Shown here piece by piece: positions 26,892 to 35,438 of a DNA stretch of 64,000 nt. The stretch is from positions 1-64,000 of the forward strand of contig QZKW01000071.1 of assembly GCA_003599885.1 (NCBI GenBank). Direction: 5' to 3'. The number at the start of each line of letters is the position of its first letter. Positions within the stretch are counted from its first letter, which is position 1. This stretch comes from Desulfobacteraceae bacterium. GTDB lineage: Bacteria; Desulfobacterota; Desulfobacteria; Desulfobacterales; Desulfosalsimonadaceae. Made by a program: the position numbers and the translations under genes. The notes below the pieces were generated by a model. That model saw only the letters and a list, made by a program, of their open reading frames with translations, ran no database searches and was not told the DNA's origin.

Positions 26892-27608
26892 ATGTTTACA
26901 CAAACCATATCATATTCTGCCGCATTTTTAGCCGGACTGCTTTCCTTTCTGTCTCCGTGCGTACTTCCCCTGATCCCGGCGTATTTTACTTTTATCACCG
27001 GATTCTCTCTGGAAGAACTCTTCCAGAAGGATTCCCCGGCAATCCGAAGAAAAGTATTTTTTTCCACATTCTCCTTTGTCTGCGGATTTTCGGTGGTTTT
27101 TGTACTTATGGGGGCCGCCGCCTCCGGACTGGGATCACTCATCGCCCAGTATAAAGATTATATCCGGATTGTCGGAGGAATCGTCATCATTCTGCTCGGC
27201 ATCCATATGACCGGATGGATCCGGTTTAAACGGCTGGACGTTGAAAAACGCATCCATCTTCAGAAAAAGCCCCTTCATATTTTGGGAACATTTCTTGTGG
27301 GCATGGCCTTTGCCGTGGGGTGGAGTCCATGTATCGGGCCGCTTTTAGGCGCTATTCTTATTATTGCCGGCAGCAAGGAAACCATCTGGCAGGGAGTCGG
27401 GCTTCTATCGGCTTACGCCGCAGGCCTTGCCCTGCCGTTTATAATTATTTCATTTTTTATCAATTTTCTCCTCGAATTTTTACGCCGTGCGTCCCGGGCC
27501 ATGCAATATATCAACCTGGCCGCCGGCATCCTGCTGATAGTGGTCGGCATTTTTCTGGTGACCGACAGTTTCACCTTTTTTAATTCTCTATTTACATTTT
27601 CTCATTAA
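26892..27608 (+). CDS. ccdA: CcdA-type thiol:disulfide transporter (cytochrome c biogenesis)
   Basis: A 238-residue membrane protein with six predicted helices. The redox-active cysteines sit in FLSPCVLPLIP (C23) and WSPCIGP (C147), the diagnostic CcdA/DsbD-beta arrangement. CcdA carries reducing power from cytoplasmic thioredoxin to periplasmic thioredoxin-like proteins for haem ligation to apocytochrome c. The next gene encodes a secreted thioredoxin-fold protein, the expected partner. The start ATG has no strong ribosome site. Confidence 0.92.
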   Translation: MFTQTISYSAAFLAGLLSFLSPCVLPLIPAYFTFITGFSLEELFQKDSPAIRRKVFFSTFSFVCGFSVVFVLMGAAASGLGSLIAQYKDYIRIVGGIVIILLGIHMTGWIRFKRLDVEKRIHLQKKPLHILGTFLVGMAFAVGWSPCIGPLLGAILIIAGSKETIWQGVGLLSAYAAGLALPFIIISFFINFLLEFLRRASRAMQYINLAAGILLIVVGIFLVTDSFTFFNSLFTFSH

Positions 27609-27631
27609 TTACTCAACGCATTACAAGGACC

Positions 27632-28186
27632 ATGATCATGTTCATAAAAAAATCAACTGCCTCTTTTTGGGCTATTTTGTTTTTCGTAATAGCCTTTTGT
27701 TCCATTTCTCATGCTGCTGATTCTGCAGGCGCTTCGCCGGCAAAAAAATCCGCAGCGCCAAGCGTCGCCGCCAACCAGGATATTCAGTGGCAATCCTATG
27801 CGTCCGGCATAAAAACCATCAAGGACCAAAAGAAAAAAGGGTATCTGCACTTTTATACGGACTGGTGCACCTACTGTAAAGTAATGAACAAAAATACGTT
27901 TACAGACCCAAAAATTATCTCATATCTTAATGAAAACTTTGTGCCCATTCGCGTAAATGCCGATCAGGAAAAATCGGTGGCCAAAGAATACGGCGCAAAC
28001 CGCTTCCCCAGCAACTTTTTTATCGCTGAAGACGCGACCTCTCTGTCAAATCAGCCCGGATATATTCCACCGGAAATGCTGCTTGACATGTTAAAATTTC
28101 TCCATACCGACAGTTTTAAAACCATGAAGTTTTCTGAATTTATTAATCAGCAGGAGAAAAAGGCTGCTGACCCCGGCAAGCCATAA
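27632..28186 (+). CDS. Secreted thioredoxin-fold protein, partner of CcdA
   Basis: A 184-residue protein with a signal peptide (about 1-28, ending near SHAAD) and a low-complexity Ala/Lys linker. The thioredoxin-like domain carries the active site DWCTYCK (C79 and C82) and a conserved NRFPSNFFI segment with a cis-proline equivalent. The start lies behind an AAGGA site. Placed 23 bp after ccdA, it should receive electrons from CcdA and reduce periplasmic disulfides. The WCxxC with Thr-Tyr is typical of DUF255/thioredoxin_7-like proteins. Confidence 0.85.
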   Translation: MIMFIKKSTASFWAILFFVIAFCSISHAADSAGASPAKKSAAPSVAANQDIQWQSYASGIKTIKDQKKKGYLHFYTDWCTYCKVMNKNTFTDPKIISYLNENFVPIRVNADQEKSVAKEYGANRFPSNFFIAEDATSLSNQPGYIPPEMLLDMLKFLHTDSFKTMKFSEFINQQEKKAADPGKP

Positions 28187-28213
28187 CCGACCATTTATTA
28201 AGATTTTATTCAC

Positions 28214-28840
28214 ATGCTACCGGAATTGAACGCAAGATTTTTAACCCGGCTGTTGAGTGCTGCGGATGTTCCGGTAGCAGAAAAAACATTGCCCGGTGAT
28301 TGCACCAGCGTATTTCTTCTGCTTTACAACAAAGCGGATGGGCCGTTTATTCTGGCCATATTAAAGGCGGACTCCCCTGGTTATGCCTGGAGCAATCAGG
28401 TGGCCCTGCCGGGTGGCCATGTGGATGAAACCGATTCCACTCCTTTGGAAGCGGCATATCGGGAACTTGAAGAGGAGCTCGGCATTTACCGCCAGCAGGT
28501 GGTATTCACCGGTTCAATGGGGCATTTTCAAACCATTCAGCAGAAAGATATCGAGGTATTTGTTGGTCTTTGGGATGGCCGGATAGAAAGTGTTGCCTAT
28601 GATTCGCGGGAGATTTCAAAAGTCCTTGAACTCCCGGTAGCTCTGATATTAAAAACCCACCTTTCCAGTCACTTTCAAGGACGCATCCCAAACATCATGG
28701 AACTGCTGTATCCTTTTAAAGACCTGGTTGTATGGGGCGTAACCGCCAGAATCTTGCACTATTTCCTCGAGCTTCTCTTAGCGAATCTGGATCATTCCAT
28801 AGTAAATGATTTATTGATGACCATTCAAGACACGCCGTAA
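28214..28840 (+). CDS. Nudix hydrolase, CoA pyrophosphatase-like
   Basis: A 208-residue Nudix enzyme. The Nudix box is at about 67-90 (PGGHVDETD then RELEEELGI). It has the one-residue longer spacing seen in the CoA pyrophosphatase (NudL) group, and the preceding WSNQVALPGGHVD also matches that group. Likely hydrolyses CoA or acyl-CoA to 3',5'-ADP and phosphopantetheine; the exact substrate is inferred. It starts 27 bp after the thioredoxin gene and may share its transcript. Confidence 0.82.
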   Translation: MLPELNARFLTRLLSAADVPVAEKTLPGDCTSVFLLLYNKADGPFILAILKADSPGYAWSNQVALPGGHVDETDSTPLEAAYRELEEELGIYRQQVVFTGSMGHFQTIQQKDIEVFVGLWDGRIESVAYDSREISKVLELPVALILKTHLSSHFQGRIPNIMELLYPFKDLVVWGVTARILHYFLELLLANLDHSIVNDLLMTIQDTP

Positions 28841-28917
28841 GACAACATGCCCGCCTTATTCATAAAGGATAAGGGAACAGTCAAAAAACAGCGGATTTCA
28901 TTTTTTTTGCTCCCTAT

Positions 28918-29176
28918 CTATATAGAGGATCTTCCCCCGATGTATCGCTTGATTAATCGGATGAGGTTGAACACCAGGAGGACAGAACTCAGGCCAACCA
29001 GCAGCAGGCACTCCCGCACATCCATGACAATTTTCCATATGATTGGCTACTTTAATACCACCAATACCGAACAGCAGGCAAAGCAAACTCAGGAATGCTT
29101 TTATCAGGCAGACAGTTTCTGATGCATACCAGGGAACAAACGATTTCCGGAAAAATGGATTTTTATCGATTTGCAT
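28918..29176 (-). pseudogene. Small two-helix membrane protein interrupted by a frameshift
   Basis: Two overlapping minus-strand frames each encode half of what looks like one small membrane protein. The first (from the ATG at 29176, or a TTG at 29218 behind a GGAG) gives a soluble start and one hydrophobic helix, ending around KVANHMENCHG. The second (29025-28918) opens within it and gives MDVRECLLLVGLSSVLLVFN plus a basic tail LIRLIKRYIGG. Joined near 29020-29030 they would make a protein of about 80 residues with two helices. Either a real frameshift, a sequencing error, or two overlapping small genes. Confidence 0.4.
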
Positions 29177-29354
29177 GGCTAAAAAATTATCCGCCTGGGG
29201 GGTAGAAATCAAGACCAATCTTTTCGTTTTCTCCTTTTAAAGCATTCCAGGCTGCCCCGCTATTTATTTCCTGTTTTCACGGGAAGGTAACCCCTGAAGA
29301 ATCTTCCCTATTTATACCTGCACGGCCTCATTTCTGCAGGATGCCTTACAATAA

Positions 29355-29370
29355 ACACAATATATAGAAT
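29355..29370. promoter_or_regulatory. NrdR box 1 upstream of nrdD
   Basis: ACACAATATATAGAAT matches the first 11 positions of the NrdR consensus (ACACWATATWTWGTGT) closely and the rest loosely. Its centre lies exactly 30 bp from that of the second box, three helical turns, as in known NrdR-regulated promoters. Confidence 0.7.
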
Positions 29371-29376
29371 TTAACA

Positions 29377-29406
29377 TTGACAATAAACAATATATTGTGA
29401 TATTGA
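29377..29406 (+). promoter_or_regulatory. nrdD promoter with NrdR box 2 between its hexamers
   Basis: TTGACA at 29377-29382 is followed after 18 bp by TATTGA (29401-29406). Between them lies AAACAATATATTGTGA (29385-29400), a near-perfect palindromic NrdR box. NrdR bound here would block RNA polymerase, so the nrdDG genes are expected to be repressed when dATP/ATP-loaded NrdR is active. The rest of the gap (29219-29506) shows no gene. Confidence 0.7.
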
Positions 29407-29506
29407 AGTAATCATTGGCAATAAAAAAGTTTTTCTGGATTCAGCCTCTTTTTTATTGCCACCCCCTGGTCAGCATTAATTCATCGAATTTGTTAAAGGA
29501 GTGAAT

Positions 29507-31606
29507 ATGTCAAATTTTACGAGCATCAAAAAACGCAACGGAAGAATTGATGATTTTGATTCTTCAAAAATTACAGCAGCCATTGCCAAAGCTGGAATAG
29601 CAACCGAAGAATTCGACGAAAAAGAAGCCCGGAAACTGACATTGCGTGTATTGACGCTTGCCCATGACATTCTTCGCACCAGCACCCCTGAAGTCGAAGA
29701 TATTCAGGATATTGTGGAAAGGGTCTTGCTGGACTCTCATTTTAAGACCGCCAAAGCATATATTATTTACCGGGAGCAGCATGCCCAGATCCGCAAAATT
29801 ACGACCAAGGCCCATGTTAAAATCGTTGAAAACTATGTTCAGAAAATGGACTGGAAAATTAAAGAAAACAGCAATATGAGCTATTCGCTGCAGGGGCTCA
29901 ACAATTATATTTCATCTGATATAACCGCCGAATACTGGCTCAACCGGATTTATCCACCTGAAGTTCGAAATGCACACACCAGCGGAGACCTGCACATTCA
30001 CGACTTAAGCCTGCTGTCCATTTATTGTGTGGGATGGGACCTGCAGGATTTGTTGACAGTCGGCTTCATGGGCGTTCCGGGAAAGGTTGAAAGCGCGCCG
30101 CCCAAACACCTGAGATCAGCCTTGGGGCAGATCGTAAACTTTTTCTATACACTTCAGGGAGAGGCCGCCGGTGCCCAGGCTGTGTCAAACTTTGACACGC
30201 TGCTGGCACCCTTTGTACGAAAGGACAACCTGTCCTATAAAGAGGTCAAACAGGCCCTCCAGGAATTTGTTTTTAATATTAATATACCCACCCGCGTGGG
30301 ATTTCAGACCCCTTTTACCAATATTACCATGGACCTTACCGTACCGTCCACCCTCAAGGACACACCCGCGATTATAGGTGGCAAGCATCAGAAAGAAACC
30401 TATGGTGATTTTCAATCTGAAATGGACATCATCAACAGTGCATTTGCAGAAGTCATGATGGAAGGCGACGCCAAAGGCCGGGTGTTCACATTTCCCATTC
30501 CTACCTATAATATTACAAAAGATTTTAACTGGGAAAACCCCAATCTTGCCAATATCTGGAAAATGACCGGCAAATACGGCATTCCGTATTTCTCCAATTT
30601 CGTCAATTCTGATATGTCGCCGGAGGATGCCCGGTCCATGTGCTGCCGTTTGCGTCTGGATAACCGAGAACTCCAGAAAAGAGGCGGCGGGCTTTTCGGC
30701 GCCAATCCCCTGACCGGTTCCATCGGCGTTGTGACGATTAATCTCCCCAGAATCGGATATATTTCAAAAAGCAAAACTGAGTTTTTCGATCATTTAAAGA
30801 CCCAGGTGCGCATCGCCAAAGAGAGTCTGCTCATCAAACGGAAAGTGCTTGAAAAATTTACCGAACAGAATTTGTATCCCTATTCAAAATTTTATCTGCG
30901 CAGTATTAAGGAAAAAACCGGAAATTTCTGGACCCACCATTTTTCAACGATCGGTATTATTGGAATGAATGAAGCGTGTTTAAATTTTATCAAGGAAGAT
31001 ATCGGCACTCCTTCAGGACATGCTTTTGCAGTGGAGGTTCTGGAATTCCTGCGGAACCTGATAGAGTCGATTCAGGTGGAAACCGGAGAGATGTTCAATC
31101 TGGAAGCCACTCCCGGCGAGGGCACCGCTTTTAGACTGGCCATGATGGATAAAAAACAATATCCGGATATTGTTTGCGCCAATGAAGCCTATTTCAAAGA
31201 GGGCGCTGAGCCTTTTTACACCAATTCGAGTCAGTTGCCGGTCAATTATACTGACGATATTTTTGAGGCGCTGGATCTTCAGGATGATCTGCAGACCAAA
31301 TACACCGGCGGCACAGTTTTTCATATTTTTCTTGGAGAGCAGGTGGATAACGCAGATGTCACCCGAAATCTCGTAAAAAAAATCACAAACAATTTCAAGC
31401 TGCCTTACTTTACCCTCTCTCCTACCTTCAGTGTTTGTTGCGGCCATGGCTATATCCCGGGACAGCACGACCTCTGCCCGGAGTGCAGTCAGCCAGTGGA
31501 AGTGTATTCGCGAATTGTCGGGTATCTTCGTCCGGTGAGTCAATGGAACAACGGCAAACTGTCAGAGTTTCATATTCGCAAAACATTTACAATGAAGTCC
31601 GCATAA
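29507..31606 (+). CDS. nrdD: Anaerobic (class III) ribonucleoside-triphosphate reductase
   Basis: A 699-residue glycyl-radical enzyme that makes dNTPs without oxygen. An N-terminal ATP-cone (about 5-95) opens with IKKRNGRIDDFDSSKI. The catalytic domain includes HTSGDLHIHDL and the FSNFVNSDMSPEDARSMCCRLRLD region. The C-terminal zinc site CCGHGYIPGQHDLCPEC is followed by the radical site VGYLRPVSQWNNGK (Gly at about 672). The start ATG at 29507 has AAAGGAG upstream; the frame opens two codons earlier at a GTG. Together with nrdG it is the only ribonucleotide reductase in the window. Confidence 0.96.
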   Translation: MSNFTSIKKRNGRIDDFDSSKITAAIAKAGIATEEFDEKEARKLTLRVLTLAHDILRTSTPEVEDIQDIVERVLLDSHFKTAKAYIIYREQHAQIRKITTKAHVKIVENYVQKMDWKIKENSNMSYSLQGLNNYISSDITAEYWLNRIYPPEVRNAHTSGDLHIHDLSLLSIYCVGWDLQDLLTVGFMGVPGKVESAPPKHLRSALGQIVNFFYTLQGEAAGAQAVSNFDTLLAPFVRKDNLSYKEVKQALQEFVFNINIPTRVGFQTPFTNITMDLTVPSTLKDTPAIIGGKHQKETYGDFQSEMDIINSAFAEVMMEGDAKGRVFTFPIPTYNITKDFNWENPNLANIWKMTGKYGIPYFSNFVNSDMSPEDARSMCCRLRLDNRELQKRGGGLFGANPLTGSIGVVTINLPRIGYISKSKTEFFDHLKTQVRIAKESLLIKRKVLEKFTEQNLYPYSKFYLRSIKEKTGNFWTHHFSTIGIIGMNEACLNFIKEDIGTPSGHAFAVEVLEFLRNLIESIQVETGEMFNLEATPGEGTAFRLAMMDKKQYPDIVCANEAYFKEGAEPFYTNSSQLPVNYTDDIFEALDLQDDLQTKYTGGTVFHIFLGEQVDNADVTRNLVKKITNNFKLPYFTLSPTFSVCCGHGYIPGQHDLCPECSQPVEVYSRIVGYLRPVSQWNNGKLSEFHIRKTFTMKSA

Positions 31607-31623
31607 CGCCTATTGTGACATCC

Positions 31624-32325
31624 ATGATAATTGGGGGTATTCAAAAAAATTCGTTTATTGATTTTCCGTCAAAAATAAGCTGTGTTCTTTTCACATCAGG
31701 CTGTAACTTTGACTGCCCCTATTGCCACAACCCGGAGCTGGTGCGGCGCACGCCCACCAGCAAAGTCATCGACCTGAAAGAGATTTTTGATTTTCTTAAA
31801 AAACGGAAATCTCTTTTAGACGGCGTGGTAATTACCGGCGGAGAACCAACCCTTCATCCGGATCTCTTTGATTTTTGCCTTGAAATTAAAGGTCTCGGGT
31901 ATCCGATCAAAATTGACACCAACGGCAGCCGCCCGATAGTTATTCAAAAATTAATCGACAACCACATAGTTGACTATATTGCGATGGATGTTAAAACATC
32001 TATTGAGCGTTATTCCCCCGTGATATCCAAAAACTGCAGTCCGCCTGATCTCAAAAAAAGCGTTTTGGCCATTATTCAATCCGGCGTTGCCCATGAATTT
32101 CGAACCACCTGTGTGAAATCTATTGTGGATGCTGCTGAAATTGAAGAAATTTCCCGGCTGATCAGCGGCGCAAGTCTTTATGCTCTCCAGAAATTTTCCA
32201 TGGAAAACAACACCGTTTTGCATCCGGATTTTTTCGTTGCAAAAGACCTGCGCTATGGTGCCCAGGAGATGGAATCCTTTCGCGCCATTGCTTCCCCTTT
32301 TGTAAAGTGTGCTGTCATACGGTAA
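31624..32325 (+). CDS. nrdG: Anaerobic ribonucleotide reductase activating protein (radical SAM)
   Basis: A 233-residue radical SAM enzyme that generates the glycyl radical on NrdD. The iron-sulfur motif C27-x3-C31-x2-C34 lies in SGCNFDCPYC, followed by VVITGGEPTLHPDL. It starts 17 bp after nrdD. The frame is open upstream into nrdD, but the family start MIIGGIQKNSFIDFP at 31624 is clear. No ribosome site is visible, so translational coupling to nrdD is likely. Length and motifs are those of the PflA/NrdG-like group with a longer C-terminus than E. coli NrdG. Confidence 0.92.
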   Translation: MIIGGIQKNSFIDFPSKISCVLFTSGCNFDCPYCHNPELVRRTPTSKVIDLKEIFDFLKKRKSLLDGVVITGGEPTLHPDLFDFCLEIKGLGYPIKIDTNGSRPIVIQKLIDNHIVDYIAMDVKTSIERYSPVISKNCSPPDLKKSVLAIIQSGVAHEFRTTCVKSIVDAAEIEEISRLISGASLYALQKFSMENNTVLHPDFFVAKDLRYGAQEMESFRAIASPFVKCAVIR

Positions 32326-32474
32326 TTTCAAATCCCTTTTATCCCCTTTTTTTACAGCAAACACCTTATTTGTCGTAATTTTTACAGACTGCCGGATCTT
32401 CCAAATTTGGATAAAAGCGATGGTGTCTGCCGCTTCCTGTTTACGGTTGACAATCCCGCTGCCTTCCAAATATA

Positions 32475-32490
32475 TTAACGTCCACGTTAA
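32475..32490. promoter_or_regulatory. Palindromic operator before the acyl-CoA dehydrogenase gene
   Basis: A perfect inverted repeat TTAACGT-CC-ACGTTAA lies 39 bp before the start of the gene, immediately before a TAAAAT that could serve as -10. Such palindromes over a promoter are typical of TetR/FadR-type repressor sites. No regulator gene is adjacent. Confidence 0.5.
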
Positions 32491-32528
32491 GTTAAAATTA
32501 TTACATTTATCACATAGGGAGAAAATTT

Positions 32529-33773
32529 GTGTTTGATTATTTATTGTCTAAAGAGTCCATAAAAATTAGAAATGAGGCCCGGGAATTGGTCAAGTGGGTG
32601 CCTCGACAAATGATCATTGATATGGATGCAGATAAGATACAATTTCCAAAAGAATTTCTCCAGGAAGCAGGCAGACGCAATTTGCTGGGCTGCCGGTATC
32701 CTAAAAAATGGGGCGGCAGGGAACTGGATTGGGTGACGACAGCGGCTGTAATGGAAGAAATAGGAACCCTTGGGTATATTTTTGCCTGCACCTTCGGCGT
32801 TGGCGCTGAACTGGTATGTGACGCCATTATCCAGCATGGTTCTGATAAACAAAAAGAAAAGTACGTCAAACCGCTGCTAAAAGGGGAATTGTTTGCTGCG
32901 GAATGCCTGACGGAGCCCAGGGGCGGATCAGATTTTTTCGGAACCACCACAACAGCTGAAGACAAAGGGGATTATTTTCTCATTAACGGCCAAAAACGCT
33001 TTATCGTGGGCGCTGAAGGCGCAGATTATTTTCTGGTATATGCCAAAACCGATTCCCAGGCTGCTCCTCATAAAGCGTTGTCATGCCTCATTGTTGATCG
33101 CAGCCCGGGTGTTGAGACCAAATACCTCTATGGCCTGATGGGATGTCGCGGTGGAGGCGCAGGTAGATTGGTGTTTAAGGACGTGAGGGTGCCAAAAGAA
33201 AACGTGGTCGGAAAGATCAATGGCGCATATCCGGTATTTAAGACCATGATGGTGCCTGAGCGTTTGGGAACGGCCGCCATGACTATCGGCAGCGCTCGCC
33301 CGGCCCTTGATGTGGCCACGGAATATACTACCAAGAGGAAAGCTTTCGGAACCACCATCAATAATTTTCAAGGGGTCAACTTTCAGATTGCGGAAGCAGC
33401 CATGCTACTGGATGTTTGCCGTTCTATGATTTACACAACCGCCCGCGCAGTGGATCAGCAAGCTGACCCCAACCAGGTTCGAAGAATGGTTTCAGAATCC
33501 AAAAAATTTGTTACCGAAGCCTGTCAGAAAGTCGCACATCATGCCATGCAGGTCATGGGCGGCATTGGTTACACCAACGTTTACCCTATTGAGCGCATTG
33601 TCCGCGACCTCCGGCTCGCGACAATTTGGACTGGCAGCAATGAGGTCATGTCCATCATCATCGCCAACGAATGGTACAGAGAACACATCCAAAAAAAAGG
33701 CGCATCATATCTGCGGAATTATGAAAATGATGCAATCGAAGCTGATGCGCCGGATGAAAAAATTTTTGAATAA
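32529..33773 (+). CDS. Acyl-CoA dehydrogenase
   Basis: A 414-residue FAD enzyme of the acyl-CoA dehydrogenase family, with the N-terminal helical domain (about 1-120), the middle beta domain carrying AAECLTEPRGGSDFFGTTTTAE and the C-terminal domain with a GGIGYTNVYPIERIVRDLR motif. The start codon is GTG behind AGGGAG. Where many family members have YEGT with the catalytic glutamate, this enzyme reads IWTGSNEVM, so the base must be elsewhere or the substrate class differs. It may act on fatty or aromatic acyl-CoAs; the sequence does not say which. Confidence 0.9.
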   Translation: MFDYLLSKESIKIRNEARELVKWVPRQMIIDMDADKIQFPKEFLQEAGRRNLLGCRYPKKWGGRELDWVTTAAVMEEIGTLGYIFACTFGVGAELVCDAIIQHGSDKQKEKYVKPLLKGELFAAECLTEPRGGSDFFGTTTTAEDKGDYFLINGQKRFIVGAEGADYFLVYAKTDSQAAPHKALSCLIVDRSPGVETKYLYGLMGCRGGGAGRLVFKDVRVPKENVVGKINGAYPVFKTMMVPERLGTAAMTIGSARPALDVATEYTTKRKAFGTTINNFQGVNFQIAEAAMLLDVCRSMIYTTARAVDQQADPNQVRRMVSESKKFVTEACQKVAHHAMQVMGGIGYTNVYPIERIVRDLRLATIWTGSNEVMSIIIANEWYREHIQKKGASYLRNYENDAIEADAPDEKIFE

Positions 33774-33819
33774 CGTTGATTTTTTTGATATGAGACGGCT
33801 ACGTTTCATATATAGTGCT

Positions 33820-33852
33820 GGCGCGTCATATTCAAGAGGAGAGAGACGCGCC
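33820..33852. other. GC-rich stem-loop before a small membrane protein gene
   Basis: Perfect 8-bp arms GGCGCGTC/GACGCGCC enclose a 17-nt purine-rich loop containing AGAGGAGAGA, 41 bp before the next gene. No T-run follows, so it is not a standard terminator. It might be an mRNA structure hiding a ribosome-site-like sequence, but nothing confirms this. Confidence 0.3.
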
Positions 33853-33893
33853 GATTAACCACAGAAATATCATAACCGGAAAAAAGGATTTTA

Positions 33894-34097
33894 TTGTTGG
33901 AAGACTTAATTACGCTCGTCAAAATAATTGCCGTATGTATTGCAGCCGGATTGCTCGGAAACTGGTTTTCAGATGAAGTTAAAAAAGCCAAACGCAAGGG
34001 TGGCCCGCCATATTCAGCCTATGCGTCCACGCCGGGCATTATCATTATATTAGCGGTCCTGATGTTGCCGGTTCTTGCCTGGTGGCTCCAGCGTTAG
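33894..34097 (+). CDS. Small two-helix membrane protein
   Basis: A 67-residue protein opening at a TTG seven bases after AAAGGA. Two hydrophobic helices (about 6-24 and 46-64) flank a basic cytoplasmic loop VKKAKRKGGPPYS. Strongly hydrophobic ends and a tryptophan pair near the C-terminus are consistent with an inner-membrane peptide. I do not recognise a family. It stands alone between the acyl-CoA dehydrogenase and a convergent gene pair. Confidence 0.6.
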   Translation: MLEDLITLVKIIAVCIAAGLLGNWFSDEVKKAKRKGGPPYSAYASTPGIIIILAVLMLPVLAWWLQR

Positions 34098-34219
34098 CGT
34101 TCAAAACTTTATTCCCCGGAGATGAGGATGATTTCCCTATCGACATCGTTAAAAATGTTCCTAAAAATCCTGAAAGCCTAATCATCTTGCGTATATTAAA
34201 CGATTTTTAAAGATTAAGG

Positions 34220-34264
34220 CCAGAGCCTTGGGCATGCTGACTTGACGCCTAAAAAAGGCTCTGG
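34220..34264. terminator. Inverted repeat in the convergent gap (possible terminator)
   Basis: Perfect 10-bp arms CCAGAGCCTT/AAGGCTCTGG are separated by 25 nt and followed on the plus strand by a T-run eleven bases later. The long loop makes it a poor textbook terminator, but its place between converging genes suits one. The rest of the 250-bp gap (34098-34344) shows nothing else. Confidence 0.35.
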
Positions 34265-34344
34265 TGAAGCCGGTTTTTTAACCTGAAGTTAAAAAATTAA
34301 TTACAAAAACGATCTGCATCCCGATTTTAGCGGTATCGCCTTTT

Positions 34345-34692
34345 TTATTTCTCGTATCCCTCTTTTTTGAGCAACTCTTTGTACCAGCAGGCGAAGTCGA
34401 ACATGCCCTGGTACTTTTCATTTTCATTAATAATTCCCAGGCAAATTTCAAATGCTCCCCGGGCATATTCCGTGCTGTAGGTGTCCGCGTCCTGGATCTG
34501 AAGAAATTCCCGAATCAGCGTTTGGGAGGTACGTTTGGTGCGATCCTGCCGAATATCAATAGGGTCTTTCGGCTCCTGGAACGGATCCCACTTTTCATAT
34601 CCTCTTTTGAGAATTTGACGCTGCCGCCGTGGCGCCATGCTGTCAAATATCATTTTTTTCCTTTTTTCGTCATCATTTGTCAAAATCGCCAT
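34345..34692 (-). CDS. Conserved hypothetical protein
   Basis: A 115-residue cytoplasmic protein with many charged residues: an N-terminal MAPRRQRQILKRGYEKWDPFQEPKDPID (in part) segment and a C-terminal helical block ending FACWYKELLKKEGYEK. I do not recognise a named family. It overlaps the end of the upstream YkgJ-like gene by 20 bp, so the two are translated together and probably function together. Base composition is ordinary. Confidence 0.6.
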   Translation of the reverse strand: MAILTNDDEKRKKMIFDSMAPRRQRQILKRGYEKWDPFQEPKDPIDIRQDRTKRTSQTLIREFLQIQDADTYSTEYARGAFEICLGIINENEKYQGMFDFACWYKELLKKEGYEK

Positions 34693-35386
34693 TGTTTTCC
34701 TCTTTTAGCTGATCAGTTTCTGTTTTTTCAGACGGCAGTCCAAGGTAGGCTTCATCATATTCTGTGATCAGCGCCATAGATACCGGGACAAGAAGATCGC
34801 TCATTTTTTGATGCTTGGAAGCAATGGACTGAACAAATTCATCCGATATGACTAACAGCATATCGTGTATAATATCGTGATTTAACGTCGGGTAGGATTC
34901 GCCCGGCACAAACCCGGAAAGCCCGCACGTTCTGCCTTTTCCGAAAACAGCCTGAGGGATTCCGTATACCCGGCACGCGATAGGCCGATATTCGTATAAT
35001 TCGCACAAATCTTTATCCCCCAGCAGTGGACAGCGGATTCGCTTCTGAGAAATCTCTTCGATGATAACCGCATCATCTTTTTTGCCTTCCTGCGTCAATC
35101 GGTAAGCTTCTTTTTTAATTTTGTAGGTTTGCCTGTCCGCCTTATTTGCTTTTTCAATCAACTGCTCTTTTTTACTGTCCTTAATTTGTTGATTAAAATA
35201 GTGATTCACATACAGGGCCTCGATCAAAGTGAGATCAAAAAGAGCATTGCAGCAATCCGAGCACCCTTCCTTGCATTTAACTTCCTGAGGATACTTCTCC
35301 TTCATTTTTTGAAAAACGCCCTCAACTTTTGCCACGATGGCTTCATATTTTTTAAAATATGGTTGCATATCAATTTTTTTAGACAT
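34673..35386 (-). CDS. YkgJ-type cysteine-cluster protein
   Basis: A 237-residue protein with a Cys cluster C38-x3-C42-x2-C45-C46 (CKEGCSDCC), then RCPLLGDKDLCELYEYRPIACRVYGIP (in parts) and a further cysteine in TCGLSG. This is the signature of the YkgJ/UPF0153 family, thought to bind zinc or an iron-sulfur cluster; function is unknown. A lysine-rich helical insert sits between the Cys clusters (about 65-115). It lies downstream of the parS palindrome and mnmE on the same strand and overlaps the gene after it. Confidence 0.8.
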   Translation of the reverse strand: MSKKIDMQPYFKKYEAIVAKVEGVFQKMKEKYPQEVKCKEGCSDCCNALFDLTLIEALYVNHYFNQQIKDSKKEQLIEKANKADRQTYKIKKEAYRLTQEGKKDDAVIIEEISQKRIRCPLLGDKDLCELYEYRPIACRVYGIPQAVFGKGRTCGLSGFVPGESYPTLNHDIIHDMLLVISDEFVQSIASKHQKMSDLLVPVSMALITEYDEAYLGLPSEKTETDQLKEENNGDFDK

Positions 35387-35438
35387 TCTTACTCCTGATG
35401 ATCAAATTTCTTAATATGTAATGTAATTATTTCTATGA

